A stretch of DNA of 64,000 nucleotides from Alphaproteobacteria bacterium (lineage in GTDB: Bacteria > Pseudomonadota > Alphaproteobacteria > Caulobacterales > Hyphomonadaceae), in assembly GCA_018222605.1 (NCBI GenBank), contig JAAEZZ010000011.1:62001-126000 (forward strand), given 5' to 3'. Below the pieces are notes generated by a model. That model was not told the DNA's origin. It was given only the letters and a program-made list of their open reading frames with translations, and did not search any database. Positions 42,361-51,155 of the stretch are shown here, piece after piece. Position numbers and translations under genes: made by a program. Every line of letters begins with the position of its first letter. Position 1 is the stretch's first letter.

Positions 42361-43227
42361 GTGAACGCGGTAATTGGGTTGGCTGTAACAATCATCATGG
42401 TCTTTGGCGGGTATATTCTCGCCGGGGGGCATCTTGAAATCATCACACATTCGTTGCCATTTGAGATGATGATGATCGGCGGAGCCGCCATCGGTGCATT
42501 CCTGGCTGGCAATGATATGACCACGATCAAACATTCCTTCGGGGATGTCGTGGCTGCCTTCAAAGGACCGAAGTGGAAGAAGTCTGATTATCAGGACCTT
42601 TTGTGCCTGATGCACGAGCTTCTAAACATCCTGAAGAAAAATCCGGTCGACATCGAGACCCATATCGAAGCGCCTGAAGACTCCGAAATTTTTGCGCGTT
42701 ATCCCAAGATCCTGAAGGACGAGAGCGCGATTGAAATGATCTGCGACACGATCCGTTCAATGATCATGAACTTTGACAATGTGCACCAGGTTGAAGAGTT
42801 GCTGGAGAAGCAGCTGGATAGCCTTCTTGAGGAAAAGCTTCATGGCTCACATGCTCTGCAGAATATGGCAGATGCTTTGCCGGCGCTGGGTATCGTTGCT
42901 GCCGTTCTGGGGGTCATCAAGACCATGGCCTCAATCGACAAGCCACCTGAAATTCTGGGGGGCATGATTGGTGGCGCTCTTGTGGGTACCTTCCTCGGCG
43001 TCTTCCTAGCTTATGGTGTGGTTGGTCCATTTGCATCTCGCGTGAAGCATATCCGCATCGAGGAGCACAATTTCTACTCCATGATTGGAGAGGTTCTTGT
43101 TTCCAATCTGCACAAGAACCCGGTGAACATTTGTGTCGAGGTCGCACGCAGACATGCGCCAACACGCGTCCGGCCGACCTTCAATGAAGTTGAGGAAGCC
43201 ATTCGGGGGTTGAAACAGGTCGCGTGA
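42361..43227 (+). CDS. motA: Flagellar stator protein MotA
   Basis: A 288-residue stator subunit with four membrane helices (about 2-20, 35-52, 170-190, 203-222). The conserved charged cytoplasmic loop (about 65-165) and the ADALPALGIVAAVLGVIKTM segment with the conserved prolines are present. GTG start with AAGGAG ribosome site. Its stop overlaps the next gene by 4 bases. Confidence 0.95.
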   Translation: MNAVIGLAVTIIMVFGGYILAGGHLEIITHSLPFEMMMIGGAAIGAFLAGNDMTTIKHSFGDVVAAFKGPKWKKSDYQDLLCLMHELLNILKKNPVDIETHIEAPEDSEIFARYPKILKDESAIEMICDTIRSMIMNFDNVHQVEELLEKQLDSLLEEKLHGSHALQNMADALPALGIVAAVLGVIKTMASIDKPPEILGGMIGGALVGTFLGVFLAYGVVGPFASRVKHIRIEEHNFYSMIGEVLVSNLHKNPVNICVEVARRHAPTRVRPTFNEVEEAIRGLKQVA

Positions 43228-44933
43228 GACGCTCGCAACTCCCCTTGCTTCTGACGCTGGCCATGATGGCCAGCGCTTCGGCGTTTGGTGAACAGCCGTC
43301 AGAAGGCGATATGCCTAAAGTGGATGCGGACAGGTTGTCCGAGCATTTTCGGGATTTTGTGGACGAGGCCCTTGATGAGGGCCTGCTGATGCCAACAGAG
43401 GCGCACCAGCCGGCAACCTCTGCCCAACTTTTTAGAGGCCGTCTTCAGCAGGCTGAGGAGGCTCAGGCTGTGGTGGTGCCATCTGGCTGCGATATGGATA
43501 ATGTCTCAGACTTTCAGGCGTTCGAGAACTTCAGCACGTATGAGGATCTCATTCTCTGGCGCCAACGGCGCCTGGCAGAGGATGGCGTGCTGTCGTCCGT
43601 CGAATTGGGAAAGGCCTACATTGCGACAGGTCTATACGCTGAAGCTCGGCTGGAACTGAGCCGCGTGGAGGGACAGGAAAGCAAGTTCCTGAACGCTGTC
43701 GCCTCTCTGCTTGAAGACTCCCAAGTACCAAGTATCAAGATATTCGAATACGCCGCTGATTGCGGAGACGAAAACGGTCTCTGGCTGGCAGCGGCTCAAC
43801 TAACCATTCTGAACCCACAGGGTGCGGACATGCTGGATGGGCAACTCATGGCGTTTCGCAGCTTGCCCCATCAGATGAAGGTTCAACTCGCCTCAAATCT
43901 GATACCTGTCCTTGACCGAATGAAGCATAAGCTTCTTGCAGAAAAGCTACTGGCTGACTTTGACCCAGCAGTCATCCAGCGTGTGCGTGGTCTAGCATTC
44001 AGCAAGGGCCTGCTGGACCGTGATGAGGCAGCTGTGCGCAAATATCTCGCCTACTCTGAAACGCGTCCTCAGGCTGCTGCTGCGCTGGTGCGTTTCGGTT
44101 TCCAGGTTGATTCCGCGCTGCAGAATGAGCTGGTTCACAATGCACTTCAGGATGTGCAGCGCCTGCCTGAAAGTGCGAATGTGCGTGCCAGTATTCAGAC
44201 CATGCTGAATGATATGGACGATACATCCGACTATACCCTACTGACACAGTTGGCTAAACTCTCCACATTACACGCACCGGAAATGCGCGACATGTTGAGC
44301 GAGCAATTTGAGACTCGTCTGCGCAAGGATCTGGTAGAGACAGATGAGACAGCAAACCTCACAGCGATTGGCGCGCTTGCAGAGAACAAAGCTTTGCTGC
44401 GAGAGCGGTCTGAGAGCGGCGATATTTTCGTGGCTGCCTCTGCAGGAGCCGCTACCCTGGGGCTGAAAAGCCTTTCAGATTTCCTAGGCGCGGGCATACA
44501 GACTTCGGATAGCCAGCTCTCAGAGCAGGCTGCGCTTGCTTTTCGCATGGCTGATTTCGATGCCTTGCGCCGTTTTTCCAAAACAGCACCGAACAATCCG
44601 GATGTCTCACGGCTTGCGACCATGAGTGCCATCATGCTCCAGGACAAGATGTGGCTGCAGCAGGCTGGTGCACATGTGTCGCTTGATGCCAATACCCTGG
44701 TGGCATTGATCGAGTGCGATGCAGCTGGCGGCGAATGGTTGTTGCCGGCGACTGTATATTCTGCTGTCGAACGAATTGATCAGCCTGAATACAGGGATCG
44801 TATTGAGTTGATCCTGGAGATGCGTGCACGCGCGAGGGGTGCGGGCAAACATGAAATCCAGCTGAGTAGCGTACCAGATGATCTGGCCCAGATTGAGGCC
44901 TCACTGAATTCAAATGCTTGGGGGATGCCCTGA
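43224..44933 (+). CDS. Secreted helical protein beside motA, MotC-like position
   Basis: A 569-residue protein with a Sec signal peptide (about 1-22, ASAFGEQ) and no further membrane helix, hence periplasmic. The mature chain is helix-rich, with repeated segments like GLYAEARLELSRVEG that resemble TPR or SEL1-type repeats (weak). Two Cys near residues 89 and 173 may pair. I do not recognise a named family. It lies between motA and flgF and overlaps both genes, so it is almost certainly flagellar. It could play the role of rhizobial MotC (a periplasmic protein that acts with MotB), but sequence likeness is not evident to me. GTG start. Confidence 0.7.
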   Translation: MRRSQLPLLLTLAMMASASAFGEQPSEGDMPKVDADRLSEHFRDFVDEALDEGLLMPTEAHQPATSAQLFRGRLQQAEEAQAVVVPSGCDMDNVSDFQAFENFSTYEDLILWRQRRLAEDGVLSSVELGKAYIATGLYAEARLELSRVEGQESKFLNAVASLLEDSQVPSIKIFEYAADCGDENGLWLAAAQLTILNPQGADMLDGQLMAFRSLPHQMKVQLASNLIPVLDRMKHKLLAEKLLADFDPAVIQRVRGLAFSKGLLDRDEAAVRKYLAYSETRPQAAAALVRFGFQVDSALQNELVHNALQDVQRLPESANVRASIQTMLNDMDDTSDYTLLTQLAKLSTLHAPEMRDMLSEQFETRLRKDLVETDETANLTAIGALAENKALLRERSESGDIFVAASAGAATLGLKSLSDFLGAGIQTSDSQLSEQAALAFRMADFDALRRFSKTAPNNPDVSRLATMSAIMLQDKMWLQQAGAHVSLDANTLVALIECDAAGGEWLLPATVYSAVERIDQPEYRDRIELILEMRARARGAGKHEIQLSSVPDDLAQIEASLNSNAWGMP

Positions 44934-45646
44934 TGTCTAATGCGATTTATTCAGCGCTCACACGGCAGGACGGTCTACTGAAGGAAATGCAGGTCGTTGC
45001 AAACAATATTGCGAATGCCAGCACAACCGGCTTCAAGTCGAACCATGCGGTGTTTGCTGAGCATCTTGCTGCTGCCGGCCAGAATTCTGACAGTCTGTCC
45101 ATGGGCAGTCTTGCCGGGCATAATTTTGATCTCTCCCAAGGGGCTCTCAAATACACTGGGGGCCAGTTTGACCTGGCCATACAGGGAGAAGGGTTCTTTG
45201 TTCTGGATACACCCGCCGGTGAACGGCTTACACGGGCAGGCGCCTTTCAGCTCTCTGCTGACGGTAATTTGATCGATGCATTTGGAAACCGTGTTATGGG
45301 TGCAGGGGGCGGTGCCATCACCCTGCCTGAAGAAGTAACCCAGATATCGATTGCACCTGACGGAACCATTTCCGCAGGCGAAGAAATCTTTGGCCAGATC
45401 GGTGTTGTGACGGTCGAAGGTGGACTGCAACAGGAGGCTGGAACCCTGTTTGAGGCCTCTCAAGGCTACACGCAGGTTGAAGAGCCAAACCTGCTGCAGG
45501 GTGCTCTGGAGCAATCAAACGTGTCTTCAATTCTGGAGGTTTCGAGGTTGATCGAAGTGCAGCGCGCCTATGAAGCGGGTCAGACACTTATCGAAAAAGA
45601 AGACGACCGGATCAATCAGCTCATCAAGACTATTCGTCAGCTATAA
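44933..45646 (+). CDS. flgF: Flagellar proximal rod protein FlgF
   Basis: A 237-residue rod protein: N-terminal SNAIYSALTRQDGLLKEMQVVANNIANASTTGFKS rod motif, and C-terminal EVSRLIEVQRAYEAGQTLIEKEDDRINQLIKTI helix. Shorter and with an NNIANAST motif typical of FlgF. Its ATG overlaps the upstream stop (TGATG). Confidence 0.93.
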   Translation: MSNAIYSALTRQDGLLKEMQVVANNIANASTTGFKSNHAVFAEHLAAAGQNSDSLSMGSLAGHNFDLSQGALKYTGGQFDLAIQGEGFFVLDTPAGERLTRAGAFQLSADGNLIDAFGNRVMGAGGGAITLPEEVTQISIAPDGTISAGEEIFGQIGVVTVEGGLQQEAGTLFEASQGYTQVEEPNLLQGALEQSNVSSILEVSRLIEVQRAYEAGQTLIEKEDDRINQLIKTIRQL

Positions 45647-45674
45647 TATCCGCGCACACCTTTAGGGGGTTGAA

Positions 45675-46460
45675 ATGAAGTCATTACAGATCGCAGCCAC
45701 AGGAATGGCCGCTCAACAAATGCGCGTTGAGGTTATTTCCAACAACATCGCCAACATGAGTACGGCGGCATACCGTCCGCGTACAGCTGAATTTTCTGAT
45801 CTCATGTATCAGCAGTTTTTGAAACCTGGCACGATCACTTCACAGGTGGGCACAATTGTTCCGGCCGGTATTCAGTTGGGTACAGGGGTCAAGCCATCTT
45901 CAGTCTCTATGGAGATCACACAGGGCAGTTTGCGCCAGACAGGATCTGAACTTGATCTCGCGATTGATGGTACGGGTTATCTGGAGATCACGCTGCCTTC
46001 TGGTGAGTCTGCCTTCACGCGCGATGGGAAGCTCAATCGCAGCGCGGAGGGCGAGATCGTCACCATGGAAGGCTTCCCCCTGGCAGATGGAATCGTCATT
46101 CCGGAGGATGCCCGCAGTATTTCCATCAGTCGAGATGGCGAAGTCGTTGCCTACTTTGATACGGAGACGGATGGTCAGCCGATTGGAACTCTCTCGCTTG
46201 TGCGCTTTGTGAACGAGAAGGGCCTGGAGGCGATGGGTGATAACCTTTTCCGGGAAACCGAAGCCTCAGGACCCGCAAACAGACTGATTCCGGGAACAGA
46301 AGGGATGGGATTGATCCGACAGGGTTATCTCGAGGATTCGAGTGTCGATGTGGTGCAGGAGATTTCCGAACTGATCGAAGCACAGCGCGGCTATGAGTTG
46401 AATTCCAAAGTCATCACGGCATCAGACGAAATGCTGGCGGCAACAACACGCGTGAGGTAA
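45675..46460 (+). CDS. flgG: Flagellar distal rod protein FlgG
   Basis: A 261-residue rod protein. N-terminus MKSLQIAATGMAAQQMRVEVISNNIANMST, C-terminus VDVVQEISELIEAQRGYELNSKVI. The YQQFLKPGT and GVKPSSVSMEITQGSLRQTGSELDLAIDGTGYLEI segments are FlgG-specific. An AGGGGG ribosome site precedes the ATG. It lies 28 bases after flgF. Confidence 0.95.
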   Translation: MKSLQIAATGMAAQQMRVEVISNNIANMSTAAYRPRTAEFSDLMYQQFLKPGTITSQVGTIVPAGIQLGTGVKPSSVSMEITQGSLRQTGSELDLAIDGTGYLEITLPSGESAFTRDGKLNRSAEGEIVTMEGFPLADGIVIPEDARSISISRDGEVVAYFDTETDGQPIGTLSLVRFVNEKGLEAMGDNLFRETEASGPANRLIPGTEGMGLIRQGYLEDSSVDVVQEISELIEAQRGYELNSKVITASDEMLAATTRVR

Positions 46461-46464
46461 CAGA

Positions 46465-46872
46465 ATGGGACCTGGTATTGCAGTAGGCATAGGCCTGATG
46501 GCCCATTTCCTTGGGACATCTTCGCTGGTCGCGACAGAAGTCATACGAGCCGGGGACAGGCTCAGTCCCGCCAATGTTTCAACAGAGTCCGGAGATGTTG
46601 TGTCTTCCGATGACCCCGTGATCGGCAGGGAAGTGCGCCGCACGGTCTATGTTGGCCAGGAAATCACGCTGGACGATACACGGCCAGCCCGCTTGATCCG
46701 CCGCAATCAGGTTGTGACGGTCAAATTTGTCAGCGGCACTCTTGAGATCACGACGACAGGCCGTGCGATGGGCGAGGCCACTGAGGACGAGTCCATATCC
46801 GTCTTGAATTTGAGCTCCAAGAAGATCGTTAGCGGAATTGTTCAGGAAGGTGGCTGGGTATTGGTGCAATGA
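46465..46872 (+). CDS. flgA: FlgA P-ring chaperone (SAF domain)
   Basis: A 135-residue periplasmic protein with a weak signal peptide and the SAF-type domain of FlgA: VIRAGDRLSPANV, DPVIGREVRRTVYVGQEIT, ARLIRRNQVVTVKFVSGTLEITTTGRAM. It chaperones P-ring protein FlgI. Short form, typical of alphaproteobacteria. It overlaps flgH by 4 bases. Confidence 0.9.
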   Translation: MGPGIAVGIGLMAHFLGTSSLVATEVIRAGDRLSPANVSTESGDVVSSDDPVIGREVRRTVYVGQEITLDDTRPARLIRRNQVVTVKFVSGTLEITTTGRAMGEATEDESISVLNLSSKKIVSGIVQEGGWVLVQ

Positions 46873-47573
46873 AGCAATACATCTCTTTGTCTATCGCTGC
46901 CATGGGACTTGCGGCATGTGCCAGTGCGCCCTCTGAGCAAGTCATGATGGCGCCTCCGCCTCCGGCTTATTATCCTGTGACCATGGACACGGACACCCAA
47001 CCTGCGGGAGAGAATAATGCCTCGCTGTGGACGACGGCTCCAAACGCCCTGCTCAGCATGCGGCGGGCGAAAGAGGTTGGCGACTTGCTGACAGTGGTTG
47101 TGGAAATGGATGACCGTGCCAGTATGCAGACATCCCTATCGCGCAATCGTGATACAAGCGGCAAGCTCAGTGTTGATGCGTTATTCGGGCTGCCGGAATG
47201 GGCCAATGGGGTAATGCCCGGCGGTGCGAGCCTGTCTCCGGGCGTGGATTATGGCCGCAGCTCTTCTCTGGGCGGTAGTGGCGCCATGAACCGAGCGGAG
47301 AAGATTGCTTTTACCCTCGCGGCGCGGGTTGTGGCACTTGAGCCAAATGGAAACCTTGTGATTCAGGGGTACCAGCAGACGCGGGTCAGCAATGAGGTCC
47401 GTGTCTTAACGGTGAGCGGGGTCATACGGGCACAGGATATCACGCGCACGAATACAGTCACTTACGACAAGATCGCTGATGCTCAGCTCTCCTACCTGAA
47501 CAGCGGAGACGCGACATCGGCGCCGCAGCCCAAAGTGGGGCAGAAAATTCTCGACCGGGTCGTGCCATTTTAG
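46869..47573 (+). CDS. flgH: Flagellar L-ring lipoprotein FlgH
   Basis: A 234-residue outer-membrane L-ring lipoprotein with signal peptide and lipobox GLAAC (Cys 17). The SLWTTAPNALLSMRRAKEVGDLLTVVVEMDDRASMQT and NGNLVIQGYQQTRVSNEVRVLTVSGVIR segments are diagnostic of FlgH. Confidence 0.94.
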   Translation: MKQYISLSIAAMGLAACASAPSEQVMMAPPPPAYYPVTMDTDTQPAGENNASLWTTAPNALLSMRRAKEVGDLLTVVVEMDDRASMQTSLSRNRDTSGKLSVDALFGLPEWANGVMPGGASLSPGVDYGRSSSLGGSGAMNRAEKIAFTLAARVVALEPNGNLVIQGYQQTRVSNEVRVLTVSGVIRAQDITRTNTVTYDKIADAQLSYLNSGDATSAPQPKVGQKILDRVVPF

Positions 47574-47579
47574 GGGGAT

Positions 47580-48110
47580 ATGATGAAACAGATCGTACCA
47601 GCAATTGTCGCTCTGCTGTGCATCCTCGCCGGCGGTGCCGGGGGATACCTCATGAAGTCCGGCGGCACATCTTCAGTGTCCGGTGCTGCACATGAAGATG
47701 TTGCAAAGGGGCATGGCGAGTCCAAGAAGGCTGACAAGGGCCATGACCAAGGCGGCAAGTCCCAGCATGGCGAAGCAGCAAGCGGAGAGGTAACGTTCTA
47801 CAAGTTCACCCGCGAGTTCGTCGTGCCCATGATCGAGGACGACCGGGTGAAAAGTCTGGTCATTCTGAACCTCAACCTCGAAATCGATACATCCATCTCG
47901 CAGGAGCTTTTCTCAAAAGAGCCAATCCTAAGGGACAACATCATGACGACACTGGTAAAGCTCAGCAGTGGCGGTAAGACGATGGATTCGATCACGGATG
48001 TGGATAATTACGAGACCTTGCGGTCCATGATCCTGAGTAACCTCCAGAATGAGATTCCGGAGGGCATACATAATGTGCTCATACTGGATATGGCGCGGCA
48101 GGACCTTTAA
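47580..48110 (+). CDS. FliL-family protein (copy 2)
   Basis: A 176-residue protein with one N-terminal membrane helix (about 5-25), a low-complexity Gly/His/Lys linker (30-65) and a FliL-like periplasmic domain: YKFTREFVVPMIEDD, VLNLNLEI, LQNEIPEGIHNVLILDMA. Unlike copy 1 it sits after flgH, and it has a His-rich linker. Two FliL proteins might serve different stages or different stator subsets. It converges with flgD, with 20 bases between. Confidence 0.82.
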   Translation: MMKQIVPAIVALLCILAGGAGGYLMKSGGTSSVSGAAHEDVAKGHGESKKADKGHDQGGKSQHGEAASGEVTFYKFTREFVVPMIEDDRVKSLVILNLNLEIDTSISQELFSKEPILRDNIMTTLVKLSSGGKTMDSITDVDNYETLRSMILSNLQNEIPEGIHNVLILDMARQDL

Positions 48111-48130
48111 GGCAGGCTGCTCTTCAGACG

Positions 48131-48817
48131 TTACTCTTCAGAAGATTCTGCAGGTGCCTTGAATTTCTGCACGCTGTAAAGATCCGCTGTCAGGTGGGAA
48201 TCTGTTCCAAAGCGTAGAGCACCATTTTCCGTGCCGACATCCGTAATGGTCGTAATGATCTGTGGTGCGCCAAGGCCGAGATATTCCGCGCCGCGATAAT
48301 AATCTATATTAAACTCGTACACCGTGTCCGGAGCTGCGGGATCACCGGAACTAGTCTGCCCATTCCAGCTATGTACATTCTCATCGAGGTCCAGCGTCTC
48401 GGACCAAACAAGTTCGCCATCCGGGTCGCGGACAGTCAGATATGCTTTGTCGGCATCTGCAGGGGCGCTGTCCTGATACTCTATTTCCGATCCGGAATAT
48501 GGGACCCAGGAGGATTCGATGGTCACTTTTTCCCCAAGCCATTCTGACGCAAACATGGTGTGCAAGTCGCCAATCAGAGAAGAAATACCGCCCAGACTGT
48601 CATTTGTGCGTACCTGCTGCTCAAGAGAAGAGAATGTCGCAAGTTGATCGACGAACTGGGTGGAGTCCATGGGAGCCAGAGGGTCCTGATTCTGCACCTG
48701 AGCGGTGAGCAGCTTGATGAAGCTTGTGAATTCTTCGCCGAACTTCTGCGTTGCCGGAGAAGTAGACGCCGGGTTCGTGCTGGCTTGCGCTGCGGTGGCT
48801 GAGGCAACTGTGCTCAT
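48131..48817 (-). CDS. flgD: Flagellar hook-capping protein FlgD
   Basis: A 228-residue hook cap. The N-terminal FlgD signature FIKLLTAQVQNQDPLAPMDSTQFVDQLATFSSLEQQV is at about 33-70; the C-terminal half is the FLG_D2/D3 beta domain. It is co-transcribed with the fliK gene 12 bases upstream. Confidence 0.94.
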   Translation of the reverse strand: MSTVASATAAQASTNPASTSPATQKFGEEFTSFIKLLTAQVQNQDPLAPMDSTQFVDQLATFSSLEQQVRTNDSLGGISSLIGDLHTMFASEWLGEKVTIESSWVPYSGSEIEYQDSAPADADKAYLTVRDPDGELVWSETLDLDENVHSWNGQTSSGDPAAPDTVYEFNIDYYRGAEYLGLGAPQIITTITDVGTENGALRFGTDSHLTADLYSVQKFKAPAESSEE

Positions 48818-48829
48818 AGATTTCTACTC

Positions 48830-50203
48830 CTAGAGTCGGACATCCAGGCCCGTTGACAGGATATGGGTGGGCGTCTTCGAGGAAACACGGATATCGGGTT
48901 CCGCAGCCGGAATGCCTGTGTCAACCTGGGTCTGCATGGAATGATCTGCCCAGGAACGTGATGGGTTCTGTCCGGAGGATTGTTCGCGGAAGGTCATGTC
49001 CTGACTGGTCAGGCCATTCTGCTCCAAAACTGAGACGAGATCTTGATGGAACGCGCGGATGCGCCGTATGGCGTCGGCTGAGTCTGCCGTCACAAGAACA
49101 TGCTGCAGACCTTGAGAGTCGAACTTGAACTCAATGGAGATGCGGCCGAGTTCCGGCGGATCAAGCTGGACGCTGATCTTGTCGTGCTTGTTATCCGAAG
49201 ACAGCTCTTGGGATATAATTGTGGGAATGTCTGCCGGGGCCGCGATATAAGCGCCCGCAGATACTAGATGCGGTTGCGCCGCCTGAGTTGCAGCGGCAGG
49301 CGCAGGGGCTTGCGCTGATGTCGGTGACGGCGTGACGGCAGCTGCAAGTTGTACAGGGCTATCGGGCGTCTTCTTTTGAGAGCCAGCCTGTAACGTGTCC
49401 GTGCCTGGTTCAGATACAGCCTCTTCGGCAAGTTCGCCTGGAGAGGCGAAGGCCTCAGTAGAGGGTGCTGCCGTCTGACTGTCGGAAGACATTTGAGTGT
49501 CCACGGAAGCCAGTGTGCCTTGCGCCGTGTTGGCGCGGGCTACTGTCGTGGCGTCTGGCGCAGATGCCACGATCTTGTCTGTTCCGGCCACTTGGCCAGT
49601 CACGTCTCTCGACGAGGCGGTATCTTTTATATTCGCCATCTGCGCTGCAGTAGGGTTGGCTAGGGGGAGTTGGACCTCGGCTTGATCCAGTTCTTCTTCA
49701 GACGGATTCTCCACTTTGTTGGTCTGAACAGAGGTACTCGGTTTGGCCTCCGGAGCTGATTGCTCTGCCAGAACCTCCATATCAGATTCATCCTGCATCG
49801 AGGAAACCTCAGCCGGGTGAGCGCTTTCCGCTTGAGATGCAGGCGTATCTAGCGATAGTGGGTAAGTTGCATTGATTATTTCATCGTCCGTATCGACAAT
49901 GTCGATATCCGTCTCTTCCGATGCAGAGAGTGGCTGTGAAGCATCCTCTGACGTTTGAAGATTGCCTTCCGTGTCTTGGGACGCTTCCATCAGGGACCGC
50001 TTGAGGCATGTCGTCTCTGCCGGATCTTCTGAGGGCACCTGTTCAGGGTTCGCTTGATCCGTCTCTGGACTTTCTTTCCCGAGAGCTGCGAGTTGAAGCT
50101 TGAAGGATTCCCCGCGCGTCTCATCCGGGGCTGTCGCACGATCCTGCCGACCGACGCGCGTACCTGTTGTCGCGAGTGAATCCGTGCTCAAGGAAAGCGT
50201 CAT
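48830..50203 (-). CDS. fliK: Flagellar hook-length control protein FliK
   Basis: A 457-residue protein. Residues 1-310 are low-complexity and rich in Ala, Thr, Ser, Gln and Asp/Glu, as in the ruler part of FliK. The C-terminal Flg_hook domain (about 330-420) contains the conserved ISVQLDPPELGRISIEFKFDSQGLQHVLVTADS. Low sequence conservation in the N-terminal half is normal. The ATG lies 88 bases before the divergent flgJ start on the other strand. Confidence 0.88.
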   Translation of the reverse strand: MTLSLSTDSLATTGTRVGRQDRATAPDETRGESFKLQLAALGKESPETDQANPEQVPSEDPAETTCLKRSLMEASQDTEGNLQTSEDASQPLSASEETDIDIVDTDDEIINATYPLSLDTPASQAESAHPAEVSSMQDESDMEVLAEQSAPEAKPSTSVQTNKVENPSEEELDQAEVQLPLANPTAAQMANIKDTASSRDVTGQVAGTDKIVASAPDATTVARANTAQGTLASVDTQMSSDSQTAAPSTEAFASPGELAEEAVSEPGTDTLQAGSQKKTPDSPVQLAAAVTPSPTSAQAPAPAAATQAAQPHLVSAGAYIAAPADIPTIISQELSSDNKHDKISVQLDPPELGRISIEFKFDSQGLQHVLVTADSADAIRRIRAFHQDLVSVLEQNGLTSQDMTFREQSSGQNPSRSWADHSMQTQVDTGIPAAEPDIRVSSKTPTHILSTGLDVRL

Positions 50204-50317
50204 TTTGTTAATCCGGATTAGGTATCTCTTAACCGTAATTGCCCCAACACTCGTAAAATAAGCCTTAAGTTTCTTTGCCCGGGGAGGGCTTTGAGGCTCA
50301 GGAATGGGGATCGCAAG

Positions 50318-50638
50318 ATGTCGGATATATCATCTATCAGTTCGGAGCTTGGCATAACTCCGAAGACGGAGGGCACCGCCGCTGCCCGTGATGAGAGCAA
50401 GGCTCGGGATGTCGGCCTGAAGTTTGAAAAACTTCTATGGGCCGAAATGTTGAGCCATACTGGCTTGGAAAAGGCATTCACACAGTCGGGCGGGGAGGCC
50501 GCGTCAGCCTTCTCGCGCATGATTGTAGAGTCGATTGCCGAGGATCTGGCCAGGACTCACCCGCTGGGTCTATCGCCATTTGCAACTGTGGCTCCTGCAT
50601 CCGAAACGCCAGCGCCTGAAGGAGTTCAGAATGACTGA
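50318..50638 (+). CDS. flgJ: FlgJ-type rod-assembly protein, rod-binding domain only
   Basis: A 106-residue protein with only the N-terminal rod-binding domain: KFEKLLWAEMLSHTGLEKAF and an Ala/Ser-rich GGEAASAFSRMIVESIAEDLAR stretch. The C-terminal muramidase domain of enteric FlgJ is missing, as usual in alphaproteobacteria, where a separate enzyme supplies it. It overlaps the following flgN-like gene by 8 bases. Confidence 0.85.
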   Translation: MSDISSISSELGITPKTEGTAAARDESKARDVGLKFEKLLWAEMLSHTGLEKAFTQSGGEAASAFSRMIVESIAEDLARTHPLGLSPFATVAPASETPAPEGVQND

Positions 50639-51014
50639 CACACATAATGCACAAGACGTTCTGGACCGGGTTGAGAGCGTTCTAATGGTAGAGAAGCAAT
50701 TGTTGGTGTCCGGACAAGCTCATCGCCTTGCGGAGATGAGCCATGAAAAAGTTGCGGCAATGAATGCGTTTGACGGTTTGCTTCAGACAGGTGGGGAGTA
50801 TCTCCGCCAAGCTTCCATCAAGCGTCAGGTAGAAGGTATTGTGGGCGTCGCCAGAGAGAATGCCGTTCATTTCCTAGCGGTTCAGAATGGCCTTCAAAGC
50901 ATTCTCAAACGCATCGGCAATGTGTCTCAGGACTCTTATGTTGGGGCCTACCAGTCCAATGGTGGACATACACCATTCACACTCGCAACGGGCGGCTATT
51001 CAAAGAAGGCGTGA
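50631..51014 (+). CDS. FlgN-like export chaperone
   Basis: A 127-residue mostly helical protein with the FlgN shape: long N-terminal helix (LDRVESVLMVEKQLLVSGQAHRLAEMSHEKVAAM), second helix rich in Arg/Glu, and a short C-terminus. In family members it chaperones FlgK and FlgL. Assigned by length, helix pattern and position after flgJ, so moderate confidence. Confidence 0.68.
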   Translation: MTDTHNAQDVLDRVESVLMVEKQLLVSGQAHRLAEMSHEKVAAMNAFDGLLQTGGEYLRQASIKRQVEGIVGVARENAVHFLAVQNGLQSILKRIGNVSQDSYVGAYQSNGGHTPFTLATGGYSKKA

Positions 51015-51035
51015 TAGTTAACTGATTCTACACCC

Positions 51036-51099
51036 GTCGTCCTTATGGATCATACACAACCAAGAGGGGGTACGGGGTTTCCCGACGTCAGGACGACGT
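51036..51099 (+). promoter_or_regulatory. Long inverted repeat in the flagellin leader
   Basis: Nine-base perfect arms, CGTCGTCCT at 51036-51044 and AGGACGACG at 51091-51099, separated by 46 bases, with three more matching positions outside them after one mismatch. It lies 57-120 bases before the flagellin ATG, in a 141-base gap. It could fold the mRNA leader or be a pair of regulator half-sites. Confidence 0.5.
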
Positions 51100-51155
51100 G
51101 TGATCGAACCAAGGCTCGGCCTGGCCGAAAGCCTGACGAATATGGGGTACATTAG

